A stretch of 64,000 nt of DNA from NCBI RefSeq assembly GCF_002158865.1, contig NZ_CP021455.1, forward strand, positions 2,170,001-2,234,000, written 5' to 3'. Under the pieces are notes generated by a model. It had not been told where the DNA came from. It did not search any database and saw nothing but the letters and a program-made list of their open reading frames with translations. Position 1 is the first letter of the stretch; every line of letters begins with the position of its first letter. Source of the DNA: Comamonas serinivorans (GTDB lineage Bacteria; Pseudomonadota; Gammaproteobacteria; Burkholderiales; Burkholderiaceae_C). The translations under genes were made by a program, and so were the position numbers. Of the stretch, positions 1 through 9,446 are shown one piece after another.

Positions 1-2
1 GC

Positions 3-1460
3 CTGCCGCGCGTGGTCTACGCCACGGCAGAGCCGCGCATGGGCGCCGCCGGCTCGCAGCTGAACGTGTTCGCCGTGCGCGCGCTGAACCCGCACACCCA
101 GGTGCAGGGCGGCGTGGGGGCCGAGGCGGCCCAGGCGCTCATGCGCACCTTTTTTGCCCAGCGGCGGGCGCAGCAGACGCGTGAACAGCCGCCCCGCCTG
201 CGCGAGGATGCGCTGCGCCTGCCGCAGGCCGCGCAAGCGGGGTTGCTGGCGGCGCTGGATTGGGCGGCCCTGGGATTCGAGCCGCGCGCGCAGGCCATTG
301 CGTTGACTGGCCTGCACGTCGATGCGGCGACGCCGCGCCACACCGGCACGCGGCCCACGCAGGCGGCGGATACAGCGGCGACGCTGGCCGCCGACGCCAT
401 GCCGTCCGCGGCCACCCGCTACCCCGGCGCACCGGTGGCCGGCGGGCACGGCCGCAGCGACCTGGGCTGGCGCATGTGGGGCGTGGTGTCGGCGCCAAAT
501 CCGGGCGCGGCAGCGGCAGATGCCCGTGCCGAGGGCCGCACGAGTCGGCCGCCGGGCAGCGTCGCCCTGGTGCACGGCTGGGCTGACCACGGCGGCGTCT
601 GGCGGGACTGGGCGCAGGCCCTGGCCACGCAGGGCTGGCGCGTGCTGGTGCCGGATCTGCTGGGCCACGGCCTGAGCGACAAGCCGCGCCGCGCGGGTGG
701 GCTGACGGCCGAGCAGGTCGGGCAGGCGTTGGCGCAGTGGCTGTGGGCGCAGGGCTGGGCCGGCGAGGGGGACGCCGCTCATCCGCAGCCGGGCGTGGCC
801 GCGGGTCAGCCCCGCGCGGCGGATGCGCCCAGGGCCGCGCCTGCGGGCCCCTGCGTGCTGATCGCCGATCGTTCGGTGGCCGGCGCGGTGCACGCGGCGT
901 GGCGGGCGCTGGCACAGCGGGCGCAAGGCAGCGGGCAAGCCGATGCGTGGCGCCGCGTGGCGCGGTTGCGCTGGGTTTCGCGGCCCACGCTGCGCGAGGC
1001 CCTGGCGATGGGCGCAGACGCCGGTGCAGGCGCCGAGCGCGCTGCGGTCGACCGCCGGCTGACCGACGCGTTCCCGGCCACGCCGGCCACGTTGGCGCGC
1101 CTGCTGGCGTTGCTCGAAGGGCACGGACTGCGGTCAGGCCCTGAAAGCCGACATGAATGGCAGTATGGGTGCAATGCCGTTGATCAAGAAACGACGATGG
1201 CGCCATACCCCGATGCCGGTCATTTGGTGAGGTGCCGTGACTGGGTGCGCCGCCTGCGTGCGGGAGGCGATGCGGTGGCGATGGGGCGGGACGCCGAAGC
1301 GCTCCTTGAGCGGATGGCTCTGGACGAGGCGGCGGGAGGCGTGGCCAGCCTGCCCGTTCCAGCGCCGCGCAAGGTGCTGGATGTGCCGCTGTTCGGCCCG
1401 CGCTGGCCCTGGACAGACCCGGTGCAAGCGGCGATGGCGCGACTGCGCGACGGGGGGTGA
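3..1460 (+). CDS. Alpha/beta-fold hydrolase, 5' end outside window
   Basis: The frame is open to the left edge of the window, so the GTG at 12 may not be the true start and the gene is treated as 5'-partial. The middle of the product carries the classic alpha/beta-hydrolase strand and oxyanion region (VHGWADHGGVW, then VPDLLGHGLSDKP), and a possible catalytic His lies in PDAGHLV near the C-terminus. The nucleophile elbow is degenerate: the best candidate is DRSVAG, where the family has GxSxxG, so activity is uncertain. Long Ala/Gly/Arg-rich stretches separate the core motifs. A palindromic repeat copy (1160-1211) is embedded in frame just before the His motif. The substrate cannot be inferred. 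The family call is moderately secure, the function is not. Confidence 0.5.
   Translation: MPRVVYATAEPRMGAAGSQLNVFAVRALNPHTQVQGGVGAEAAQALMRTFFAQRRAQQTREQPPRLREDALRLPQAAQAGLLAALDWAALGFEPRAQAIALTGLHVDAATPRHTGTRPTQAADTAATLAADAMPSAATRYPGAPVAGGHGRSDLGWRMWGVVSAPNPGAAAADARAEGRTSRPPGSVALVHGWADHGGVWRDWAQALATQGWRVLVPDLLGHGLSDKPRRAGGLTAEQVGQALAQWLWAQGWAGEGDAAHPQPGVAAGQPRAADAPRAAPAGPCVLIADRSVAGAVHAAWRALAQRAQGSGQADAWRRVARLRWVSRPTLREALAMGADAGAGAERAAVDRRLTDAFPATPATLARLLALLEGHGLRSGPESRHEWQYGCNAVDQETTMAPYPDAGHLVRCRDWVRRLRAGGDAVAMGRDAEALLERMALDEAAGGVASLPVPAPRKVLDVPLFGPRWPWTDPVQAAMARLRDGG
1160..1211. repeat. GTATG palindrome, copy 1 (inside a gene)
   Basis: Left arm GCAGTATGGG...ATGCCGTT, right arm AACGACGATGG...CCATACCCC. 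It is read through in frame by the hydrolase gene and contributes residues just before its PDAGH motif. Confidence 0.65.
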
Positions 1461-1587
1461 CGCGACGTCGCGCTGGGCATGATCACGCCGCCCATGGGCC
1501 AGGCGCCCGTGGCATGCGGCGCGTGGCGCTCGGCCGCCCCCTGGCGATGTGCGTCCTGCCGCAGCAGGGCGGCGATAAGATCGGGCG

Positions 1588-2580
<993 letters not shown>

Positions 2581-2732
2581 GCGCTGCTGCCGGCCCAGGC
2601 GGCCGTGGCCGATTCGGCATGCCCGCAACACCCGCGCTTGCACAAGGCAAAACAGGGCCGTCCATGGGCGCTGTGGCTTGCTTTGGGCACAATCGCCCTC
2701 ATTGACAGCACAAACCCCTTGCCGCTAACTCC

Positions 2733-4106
2733 ATGAACCTGTCCCTGTCGAGCCGACGACTGGCCCTCCTGCCGCAACGCATTCGCGGCATGTTCAATTT
2801 GAACGACCCGCGTTGGGGACGCGATGACGAGCCGAGTTCCGGCGAATCGACCCCGCCGCCTCCGCCACCGCCCGCTTATCCGCCCAGCCAACCGCCGGCC
2901 CAGCCGCGGCCGCAGGTGCAGCGTCCCGGCAACCCCGGGCCCGACTTGGATGAAATGGGGCGTGAGTTCATGCGCAAGCTCGGTGGCATGTGGGGCGGCA
3001 ACGGCAATGGCGGCGGTTCGTCCAACCGCAGCGGTGGCCCGGGCGTGCAGCCGGGCTCGATTGCCGTGATCGTCGCGGGCCTGGCCCTGGCGGCCTGGGT
3101 GGCCAGCGGGGTGTACGTGGTCAACGAAGGCGAGCAGGCGGTGATCACGCAGTTCGGCAAGTACCACGAGACCACCGATGCCGGCCTGCACATGCGCCTG
3201 CCGTTCCCGATCCAGAACCACACCAAGCTGAAGGTGACGCAGCCGCGTGTCATCGACATCGGCAGCGACAACATCGTCAAGGCCACGGGCCTGCGCAACT
3301 CGGCCATGCTGACCGAGGACGAGAACATCGTCGAGATCAAGTTCTCGGTGCAGTACCGCCTCAGCGATTCGCGTGCCTACCTGTTTGAAAGCGCGCGTCC
3401 CGATGACGCCGTGCGCCAGGTCGCCGAAACCGCCGTGCGCGAGGTCGTCGGGCAGATGAGCCTGGACGAGGCCCTGGCCACCGAGCGTGACCAGATCGCG
3501 CCGCGTGTGCGCGAGCTGATGCAGACCATGCTCGACCGCTACAACCTGGGCGTGAACGTGTCCGAGGTCAACTTGCTGGAGGGCGGCGTGCGTCCGCCCG
3601 AACAGCTGAAGGTGGCGTTCGACGACGTGCTCAAGGCCGAGCAGGAGCGCGAGCGCGTCAAGAACCAGGCCCTGGCCTATGCGGCCAACGTGGTGCCCCG
3701 CGCCGAAGGCACGGCGGCCCGCCTGAACGAAGAGGCGCAGGGCTACAAGACCCGCGTGGTGGAGCAGGCCAAGGGTGACACCGAGCGCTTTGCCGCCATC
3801 CTGCCTGAGTACCGCAAGTCGCCGCAGGCGGTGCGTGACCGCATGTACACCGATGCCATGCAGCAGATGTACAGCAACGTCAGCAAGATCGTGGTGGACA
3901 GCAAGGCCGGCGGCAACCTGCTGTACCTGCCGCTGGACAAGCTGATCAGCCACAGCGGCGAGGCGGGAGCTGCCGCGCCCGCCGCCGCACCGGCGGCCCC
4001 GGCTCGCGAAGCGGCCGCGGCCCCGAGCGCGCCCGCCCCGGCCGTGGTGGACCCGCGTTCGCGCAACAACGAGCGCAGCCGCTCGCGTGAACTCGATGCC
4101 CGCTGA
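2733..4106 (+). CDS. hflK: FtsH protease modulator HflK
   Basis: HflK is the periplasm-facing stomatin/SPFH protein that with HflC forms a large inner-membrane cage around the FtsH protease and tunes its activity. The product has a Pro-rich cytoplasmic head, a Gly/Asn-rich linker, one membrane helix (about residues 110-130), then the SPFH domain beginning VVNEGEQAVITQFG, and an Ala/Pro-rich C-terminal tail. The start is ambiguous: ATG 2733 gives 457 residues, ATG 2790 (MFNLNDPRWGRDD, the usual conserved beginning) gives 438; neither has a clear ribosome binding site. hflC follows after 42 bp, so they are co-transcribed. hflX and hfq, often upstream in Burkholderiales, are not seen here. Confidence 0.93.
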   Translation: MNLSLSSRRLALLPQRIRGMFNLNDPRWGRDDEPSSGESTPPPPPPPAYPPSQPPAQPRPQVQRPGNPGPDLDEMGREFMRKLGGMWGGNGNGGGSSNRSGGPGVQPGSIAVIVAGLALAAWVASGVYVVNEGEQAVITQFGKYHETTDAGLHMRLPFPIQNHTKLKVTQPRVIDIGSDNIVKATGLRNSAMLTEDENIVEIKFSVQYRLSDSRAYLFESARPDDAVRQVAETAVREVVGQMSLDEALATERDQIAPRVRELMQTMLDRYNLGVNVSEVNLLEGGVRPPEQLKVAFDDVLKAEQERERVKNQALAYAANVVPRAEGTAARLNEEAQGYKTRVVEQAKGDTERFAAILPEYRKSPQAVRDRMYTDAMQQMYSNVSKIVVDSKAGGNLLYLPLDKLISHSGEAGAAAPAAAPAAPAREAAAAPSAPAPAVVDPRSRNNERSRSRELDAR

Positions 4107-4148
4107 CCTCCGCCCCCTGAATCCAAACTTTTCGCACTCCATTCATCC

Positions 4149-5039
4149 ATGAACAAGCTTGGTTCCCTTGCCGCGGTGGTCGTCCTCGCCCTGGTCGTGT
4201 TCCTGACCTCGGCCTTCGTGGTCGATCAACGCCAATTCGGCCTGGTCTACCAGTTCGGGCAGATCCAGAAAGTCATCAGCTCGCCGGGCCTGCACTGGAA
4301 GGTGCCGTTCGTGCAGAGCGTCAGCCACCTGGACAAGCGCCTGCTGACGCTGGAGAGCCAGGACACCGAAGCGCCCATGCTCACGGCCGAGAAGCAGCGC
4401 ATCGTCATCGACTGGTATGTGCGCTGGCGCATCACCGACCCGCGTGCCTACGTGCAGAACGTGGGCCGCACCATCGTCGACGGCGAGCTGCAGCTCACGC
4501 GCACGGTGCGCAACGCCTTCCAGGAGGAGATCAACCGCCACACGGTGAAGGAGCTGATCTCGACCAAGCGCGACCAGGTGATGGCCGACGTCAAGCGCGC
4601 CGTGAACGCCGCCATCTCGCAGGGCCAGAAGCCCTGGGGCGTGGAGGTGGTGGACGTGCGCATGACGCGTGCGGACTACGCCGAATCCATCATCGACTCG
4701 GTGTACCAGCGCATGGCGACCGACCGTGAGCGCGTGGCCAATGCCCTGCGTTCGGCCGGTGCCGCCGAAGGCGAGAAGATCCGCGCCGACGCCGATCGCC
4801 AGCGTGAGGTGCTGCTGGCCAACGCCTACCGCGATGCGCAGAAGATCAAGGGTGAAGGCGATGCCGCGGCCAACAGCGTCTATGCCGAGGTGTTCGGCCA
4901 GGACCCGCAGTTCGCCCAGTTCTACCGCAACCTGCGCGCCTACACCGAGTCCTTCGACAAGAAGAGCGATGTGATGGTCATCGACCCGCAGAGCAACGAG
5001 TTCTTCAAGGCCATGCGCTCGGGCATGGCGCCCCGCTGA
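4149..5039 (+). CDS. hflC: FtsH protease modulator HflC
   Basis: Partner of HflK in the inner-membrane HflKC complex controlling FtsH. The 296-residue product starts with a single N-terminal membrane anchor (about residues 7-23) followed by the SPFH/band-7 domain (VDQRQFGLVYQFG... through about residue 200) and an Ala/Glu-rich coiled region (AAEGEKIRADADRQREV) typical of the family. Length matches HflC proteins. It lies 42 bp after hflK, and a strong intrinsic terminator follows at 5077-5103, so the hflKC unit ends here and hisZ has its own promoter. Confidence 0.95.
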   Translation: MNKLGSLAAVVVLALVVFLTSAFVVDQRQFGLVYQFGQIQKVISSPGLHWKVPFVQSVSHLDKRLLTLESQDTEAPMLTAEKQRIVIDWYVRWRITDPRAYVQNVGRTIVDGELQLTRTVRNAFQEEINRHTVKELISTKRDQVMADVKRAVNAAISQGQKPWGVEVVDVRMTRADYAESIIDSVYQRMATDRERVANALRSAGAAEGEKIRADADRQREVLLANAYRDAQKIKGEGDAAANSVYAEVFGQDPQFAQFYRNLRAYTESFDKKSDVMVIDPQSNEFFKAMRSGMAPR

Positions 5040-5076
5040 GGGCGTGCGCCCGGCCGCGCCGCGGTCCCGCCTTCAC

Positions 5077-5103
5077 AAGCCCGGCAGCTGCCGGGCTTTT
5101 TTT
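5077..5103 (+). terminator. Rho-independent terminator after hflC
   Basis: A perfect GC-rich hairpin (AGCCCGGCAG/CTGCCGGGCT) is followed directly by a T7 run, 38 bp after the hflC stop codon. Confidence 0.9.
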
Positions 5104-5111
5104 ATGGTGAA

Positions 5112-5163
5112 GGGGTATGCGGTGGTTTCCGATCGTGGTTGATCGGCTGTCGATTGATACTCT
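5112..5163. repeat. GTATG palindrome, copy 2
   Basis: Arms GGGTATGCGG...TTTCCGATC and GATCGGCTG...TTGATACTC. The inner stem is CCGATC/GATCGG, a co-varied form of the commoner CCGTT/AACGG. It follows the hflC terminator. Confidence 0.7.
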
Positions 5164-5460
5164 GCGCATGTGCGTGTGCGTGTTCGCCTGGGCGGCCTCA
5201 AGCGAAGCACTTGTTGGCGACCGTTGACCAAGTCAGCAGATGGGTGCGGCGATGCACGCCACGCGTCGCCCGCAGCGCGCGCTCAATGCCGCAGGCCGCG
5301 CGCCCATGCGGCGGATGGCTCGGTGGCGGTCAACCAACCATGGCGCATCGCGTCCGCCTGCACAAGGGAGGGGCCGATCCATCTCAGGGCTGGCATGTGG
5401 CCATCAAGGTCGGCATGCGCGGCATGCGGCTGGATCTCGGGCGCGCTGTGACCGGCGCGA

Positions 5461-5488
5461 TTCGAGGCCTCATCCCGAGCCGGTAGAA
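5461..5488 (+). promoter_or_regulatory. Candidate sigma-70 promoter of hisZ
   Basis: TTCGAG, a 16-bp spacer and TAGAAT, ending 31 bp before the hisZ start codon. The -10 match is good and the -35 is weak; inferred by eye only. Confidence 0.4.
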
Positions 5489-5519
5489 TCACGGTTTTAA
5501 CAGCCTGCCATTTGCTGCC

Positions 5520-6686
5520 ATGTCTGCCTGGCTTTTGCCGGATTCCATCGCCGACGTGCTTCCTTCCGAAGCCAGGCACATCGAAGAGCTGCGCCGCCAT
5601 CTGCTGGACACGGCCTGCAGCTATGGCTATGAACTCGTCATGCCGCCGCTGCTGGAGCATCTGGACTCCCTGCTGACCGGCACCGGCGAGGCGCTCGACC
5701 TCCAAACCTTCAAGCTCGTCGACCAGCTGTCCGGCCGGTCGCTGGGCTTGCGCGCCGACACCACGCCTCAGGTGGCCCGCATCGATGCCCACCTGCTGGG
5801 CCGCACGGGCGTCGCCCGGCTGTGCTACTGCGGGCCAGTGGCACACACCCGGCCCGACCGTGCGTTAGGCACCCGCGAGCCCTTGCAGCTCGGGGCCGAG
5901 CTGTTCGGCCACGCGGGCGCCGAGGCCGATCTCGAAATCATGCAGCTGGCGCTGGACTGCCTGCAGGTGGCCGAGCTGCCGCCCGCGCTGGTCGACATGG
6001 CCGACGTGCGCATCGTGCGGGCGCTGATGGCGGGGCTGCCCGTGGAAGCCAGCGTGCTCCAGGCCGTGCACACCGCCCTGGCCATCAAGGACGTGGCCAG
6101 CTTGCGCGAGTTGACGGCGAACTTCCCCAAGGCGGCGCGCGACGGCCTGCTGGCACTGCCGCAGCTGTATGGCGACGTGGCCGTGCTCGACGAGGCCGCC
6201 AAGGCCTTGCCCGACCTGACCGCGATCCGCCAGTCGCTGGATCACCTGCGCTGGCTCGCCCAACGCCTGAACGTCGGCCGCATCGGCTTTGACCTGGCCG
6301 ACCTGCGAGGCTATGCCTACTACAGCGGCGTGCGCTTTGCCGCTTACGTCGAAGGCGCCAGCGACGCCGTGGTGCGGGGCGGCCGGTACGACGGCGTAGG
6401 GGCCGTGTTTGCCCATGACAGCGACCGCGATCGTCCCGCGGTGGGCTTCAGCCTCGACCTGAAGGCCCTGGTGCGCGTGGCTGCGCCGCGTGCGCTCAAG
6501 CCCGCCATCCGTGCCCCCTGGGGCGACGAGCCCGCGCTGGCCGAAGCGGTGGCCGGCCTGCGGCGCGCGGGCGAAACCGTGATCCGCGTGCTGCCCGGGC
6601 ACGACAGCGAGATCGATGAATTTGCCTGCGACCGCCAGTTGGTGAAAGTGGGCGAGCACTGGCAAGTGCAGGCGGTGGCGGCCTGA
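5520..6686 (+). CDS. hisZ: ATP phosphoribosyltransferase regulatory subunit HisZ
   Basis: HisZ is a class II HisRS-like protein lacking aminoacylation that pairs with short-form HisG to form the first enzyme of histidine biosynthesis. The product (388 residues) shows the HisRS-like core: ILDGxxD-type start MSAWLLPDSIADVLPSEA, the motif-2 region LRADTTPQVARIDAHLL, and RGGRYDGVG (motif-3-like) near residue 285. Length fits betaproteobacterial HisZ. No clear Shine-Dalgarno precedes the ATG, but the conserved N-terminus supports it. purA follows after 44 bp and is probably co-transcribed, the standard order in Burkholderiales. Confidence 0.95.
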   Translation: MSAWLLPDSIADVLPSEARHIEELRRHLLDTACSYGYELVMPPLLEHLDSLLTGTGEALDLQTFKLVDQLSGRSLGLRADTTPQVARIDAHLLGRTGVARLCYCGPVAHTRPDRALGTREPLQLGAELFGHAGAEADLEIMQLALDCLQVAELPPALVDMADVRIVRALMAGLPVEASVLQAVHTALAIKDVASLRELTANFPKAARDGLLALPQLYGDVAVLDEAAKALPDLTAIRQSLDHLRWLAQRLNVGRIGFDLADLRGYAYYSGVRFAAYVEGASDAVVRGGRYDGVGAVFAHDSDRDRPAVGFSLDLKALVRVAAPRALKPAIRAPWGDEPALAEAVAGLRRAGETVIRVLPGHDSEIDEFACDRQLVKVGEHWQVQAVAA

Positions 6687-6730
6687 GCGGTCGGCGCGCA
6701 ATCCTTTTTCTTACCTGAGATTCCAAAGCA

Positions 6731-8107
6731 ATGAACATCACCAAAGGCCGCAACGTGGTCGTGGTCGGCTCGCAGTGGGGCGACGAAGGCAAGGGCAAGC
6801 TGGTGGACTGGCTGACTGAAAGTGCCCAGGGCGTGGTGCGCTTCCAGGGCGGTCACAACGCCGGTCACACCCTGGTCATCAACGGCGTGAAGACCGCGCT
6901 GCACCTGATTCCCAGCGGCATCATGCGCGCTGGCGTGACCTGCTACATCGGCAACGGCGTGGTGCTGTCGTGCGCCAAGCTGTTCGAGGAAATCGAAGGC
7001 CTGGAAAAGGCCGGCGTGGAAGTGCGCTCGCGCCTGCGCGTGTCGGAAGCCTGCCCGCTGATCCTGCCATTCCACGCCATCCTGGATGTGGCCCGCGAGG
7101 CGGCGCGCGAAAAGGGCGGCATCGAGAAGATCGGCACCACCGGGCGCGGCATCGGCCCCGCCTACGAAGACAAGATCGCCCGCCGCGCGCTGCGCGTGCA
7201 GGACCTGCGCCACCCCGAGCGCTTCGCCCAGAAGCTGCAGGAACTGCTGGCCATCTACAACCTGGTGCTCACGCAAGGCCTGGGCTCGGCCGACCTGGCG
7301 TTTGCCGACACCCTGACGCCGTACCTGAAGAACGGCGAGGTGCAGTTCGACCCGATCTACACCGAGGCCATGCAGCACGCCAAGCTGCTCGAGCCCATGA
7401 TCGCCGACGTCTCGCGCGAGCTCAACGACGCCAACAAGACCGGGTCCAACCTGCTGTTCGAGGGTGCCCAGGGCACGCTGCTGGACGTGGACCATGGCAC
7501 CTACCCCTACGTGACCTCGTCGAACTGCGTGGCGGGCAACGCCGCCGCCGGCGCAGGTGTCGGTCCGGGCCTGCTGCACTACATCCTGGGCATCACCAAG
7601 GCCTACTGCACGCGCGTGGGGGGCGGCCCGTTCCCGACCGAGCTGGATTGGGAAAAGGAAGGCACACCGGGCTGGCACATGAGCACCGTGGGCGCCGAAA
7701 AAGGCGTGACCACCGGCCGCAGCCGCCGCTGCGGCTGGTTCGACGCGGCCTTGCTCAAGCGTTCGGCCCAGGTCAACGGCCTGTCGGGCCTGTGCATCAC
7801 CAAGCTCGACGTGCTCGACGGCCTGTCCGAGCTCAAGCTCTGCGTGGGCTACATGCTCGATGGCGAGGAGATCGACATCCTGCCGGCCGGCGCCGACGAC
7901 ATCGCGCGTTGCGAGCCCATCTACGAAACGCTGGAAGGCTGGAGCGACAGCACCGTGGGCGTGACGCAGTACGACAAGCTGCCGATCAACGCCCGCCTGT
8001 ACCTGCAACGCATCGAGCAGGTCACCGGCGTGCCCATCCACATCATCTCGACCAGTCCGGATCGCGACCACACCATCATGGTGCGCCACCCGTTCCTGGC
8101 GCCCTGA
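6731..8107 (+). CDS. purA: Adenylosuccinate synthase
   Basis: PurA joins IMP and aspartate using GTP to make adenylosuccinate, the first committed step from IMP to AMP, in the cytoplasm. The N-terminal GTP/IMP loop GSQWGDEGKGK (residues 13-23) with catalytic Asp18 is intact, as are GGHNAGHT, the GTTGRGIGPAYEDK segment, and the aspartate-loop VTTGRSRRCGW. At 458 residues it is slightly longer than the roughly 430 of E. coli, as usual for this group. It lies downstream of hisZ in the same transcriptional direction. Confidence 0.97.
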   Translation: MNITKGRNVVVVGSQWGDEGKGKLVDWLTESAQGVVRFQGGHNAGHTLVINGVKTALHLIPSGIMRAGVTCYIGNGVVLSCAKLFEEIEGLEKAGVEVRSRLRVSEACPLILPFHAILDVAREAAREKGGIEKIGTTGRGIGPAYEDKIARRALRVQDLRHPERFAQKLQELLAIYNLVLTQGLGSADLAFADTLTPYLKNGEVQFDPIYTEAMQHAKLLEPMIADVSRELNDANKTGSNLLFEGAQGTLLDVDHGTYPYVTSSNCVAGNAAAGAGVGPGLLHYILGITKAYCTRVGGGPFPTELDWEKEGTPGWHMSTVGAEKGVTTGRSRRCGWFDAALLKRSAQVNGLSGLCITKLDVLDGLSELKLCVGYMLDGEEIDILPAGADDIARCEPIYETLEGWSDSTVGVTQYDKLPINARLYLQRIEQVTGVPIHIISTSPDRDHTIMVRHPFLAP

Positions 8108-8129
8108 TGGAACGGGAACGGATTCCGTC

Positions 8130-8403
8130 ATGACACGCGCATCCGTTTCCCCCGCTTCTGAAGGGTTGCATGCAGCCCTGCGCGTGTTCGCAGGGCTGAC
8201 GGCGTTGCTGGGCGCCTGGCTGCTGGGCACGCTGTTGCCTGTCGCCGACAAGCTGTTCACCGGACGGCTGGCCCCCAGCGACCCTTTGCCTTTTGATGCC
8301 GTGGTGCCGTCCGCCCGACACGGGATGCATGGCCTGCTGCGGCGCCTTGCCCATCGCGGGCTCGGCGCTGGGTGTCCGGGTCGCCATGCGGCGCACGCCT
8401 TGA
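8130..8403 (+). pseudogene. Small two-helix membrane protein, probable frameshift
   Basis: From ATG 8130 the frame encodes a plausible membrane segment (LRVFAGLTALLGAWLLGTLLP) with the strong GC3 bias of real genes, up to about residue 60. After that the coding signal moves to another frame, which reads a second hydrophobic segment (CCGALPIAGSALGVRVAM) and stops at TGA 8401-8403, just before the next gene. The total of 274 nt is one base over a multiple of three, so a single-base change near 8300-8320 would unite the halves into about 90 residues. It lies between purA and the phosphoribosyltransferase on the same strand. The family was not recognised. A sequencing error cannot be excluded. 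Confidence 0.4.
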
Positions 8404-8437
8404 CGCCTTTTTCATCCTTTTTCTGGAGCCTTTCCCC

Positions 8438-8962
8438 ATGCTGACCGAAGACGGCAAACACCTGTACGTGAGCTACGACGAGTACCACAACCTCGTCGAG
8501 AAGCTCGCGATCAAAGTGCATCAATCGGGTTGGGCGTTCGACAACATCCTGTGCCTGGCGCGCGGCGGCATGCGCCCCGGCGACATCCTCTCGCGCATCT
8601 TCAACAAGCCGCTGGCCATCATGTCCACCAGCAGCTATCGCGCCGATGCGGGCACCAAGCAAGGGCATCTGGACATCGCGCACTACATCACCACGCCCAA
8701 GGGCGAGATCGCCGGCCGGGTGCTGCTGGTGGACGACCTGGCCGACACCGGCCACACACTGAACGCCGTCATCGAGCAGCTGCGCACCAACTACCAGCCC
8801 ATCACCGAGCTGCGCACCGCGGTGATCTGGACCAAGGGCAGCTCGACCTTCACGCCGGAATACTCGGTGCAGGACCTGCCCACCAACCCCTGGATTCACC
8901 AGCCCTTCGAAGGCTACGACACCATGACGCCCGAGAGGCTCATGGCCAAGTGGAAGATCTGA
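8438..8962 (+). CDS. Phosphoribosyltransferase (hypoxanthine/xanthine type, COG2236-like)
   Basis: The product (174 residues) belongs to the type I phosphoribosyltransferase fold. The PRPP-binding signature is VLLVDDLADTGHT in the middle of the chain, and the pyrophosphate loop is LARGGMRPGD near residue 40. Proteins of this subgroup use PRPP to salvage purine bases, and position after purA agrees with a purine role; exact base specificity cannot be read. ATG 8438 is chosen because a GGAG box lies 11 nt upstream and the conserved start MLTEDGKHLYVSYDEY follows. Palindrome copy 3 lies 24 nt past the stop. Confidence 0.85.
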   Translation: MLTEDGKHLYVSYDEYHNLVEKLAIKVHQSGWAFDNILCLARGGMRPGDILSRIFNKPLAIMSTSSYRADAGTKQGHLDIAHYITTPKGEIAGRVLLVDDLADTGHTLNAVIEQLRTNYQPITELRTAVIWTKGSSTFTPEYSVQDLPTNPWIHQPFEGYDTMTPERLMAKWKI

Positions 8963-8985
8963 ACCCCGCGCATCGCACCTGATCT

Positions 8986-9037
8986 GCAGTATGGGGCTGT
9001 TGGCGTTTTATTGAAAACGGCAGCAGCCCCATACTGC
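8986..9037. repeat. GTATG palindrome, copy 3 (best-formed copy)
   Basis: Two 24-nt arms around an ATTG loop with only two mismatches: GCAGTATGGGGCTG... against ...CAGCCCCATACTGC, inner stem CGTTTT/AAAACG. It starts 24 nt after the phosphoribosyltransferase stop. There is no T-tract. Confidence 0.9.
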
Positions 9038-9200
9038 ATTTGGCTGTGAACGCTTCAAGGCGTCGGACGTGAGGGCCAGGCCGCGGGCGACGACGCGCTC
9101 GACCGGGTCGGGCCGGCTGATCAGTACCGACTGGATGCCTGCGTCGGCGCGCCGTGTCGGCCACGCCGATGGCAGCGAGCGAGGCCACCGAGGCCGGCGA
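9008..9200 (-). pseudogene. Possible 3' gene remnant ending inside palindrome copy 3
   Basis: On the minus strand a short stretch reads like a real C-terminus (DAGIQSVLISRPDPVERVV, then ARGLALTSDALKRS) and terminates within the palindrome, whose sequence supplies the last residues (NAVWGCCRFQ) and the stop. No convincing start or upstream domain is visible, so this looks like a decayed fragment. The family was not recognised. The rest of the gap up to the transporter gene at 9447 holds nothing I can support. Confidence 0.25.
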
Positions 9201-9446
9201 GGCCTGGCGCGCCGATCCGGATGCGCACCTGGCGGTGGCTGGCGTGTCATCGCGCCGTCATGCGTGCTGCCCACAATCGCGGCCTTGTTTCACACCAGGG
9301 CGGCTGAAGCGGCTTGGTCATGTCCTTCGTCGCGGGTGCGCCGCCAGGCGGGCGAGGCCTCTTCGCCGTGGCGGCTGACCCGCGAAGCCATGTGCCATGG
9401 CCGTCACGATGCGTCGCATCACGGTGCCGCCCCGAGCCTGACCGCC

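Larger units (their letters stand above)
5104..5519. other. Gene-free region hflC-hisZ
   Basis: This interval holds palindrome copy 2 and the probable hisZ promoter. Many Burkholderiales carry a tiny DUF2065 gene at this position; I find no frame here that resembles it. Frames present are short, compositionally odd and unsupported. Confidence 0.5.
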
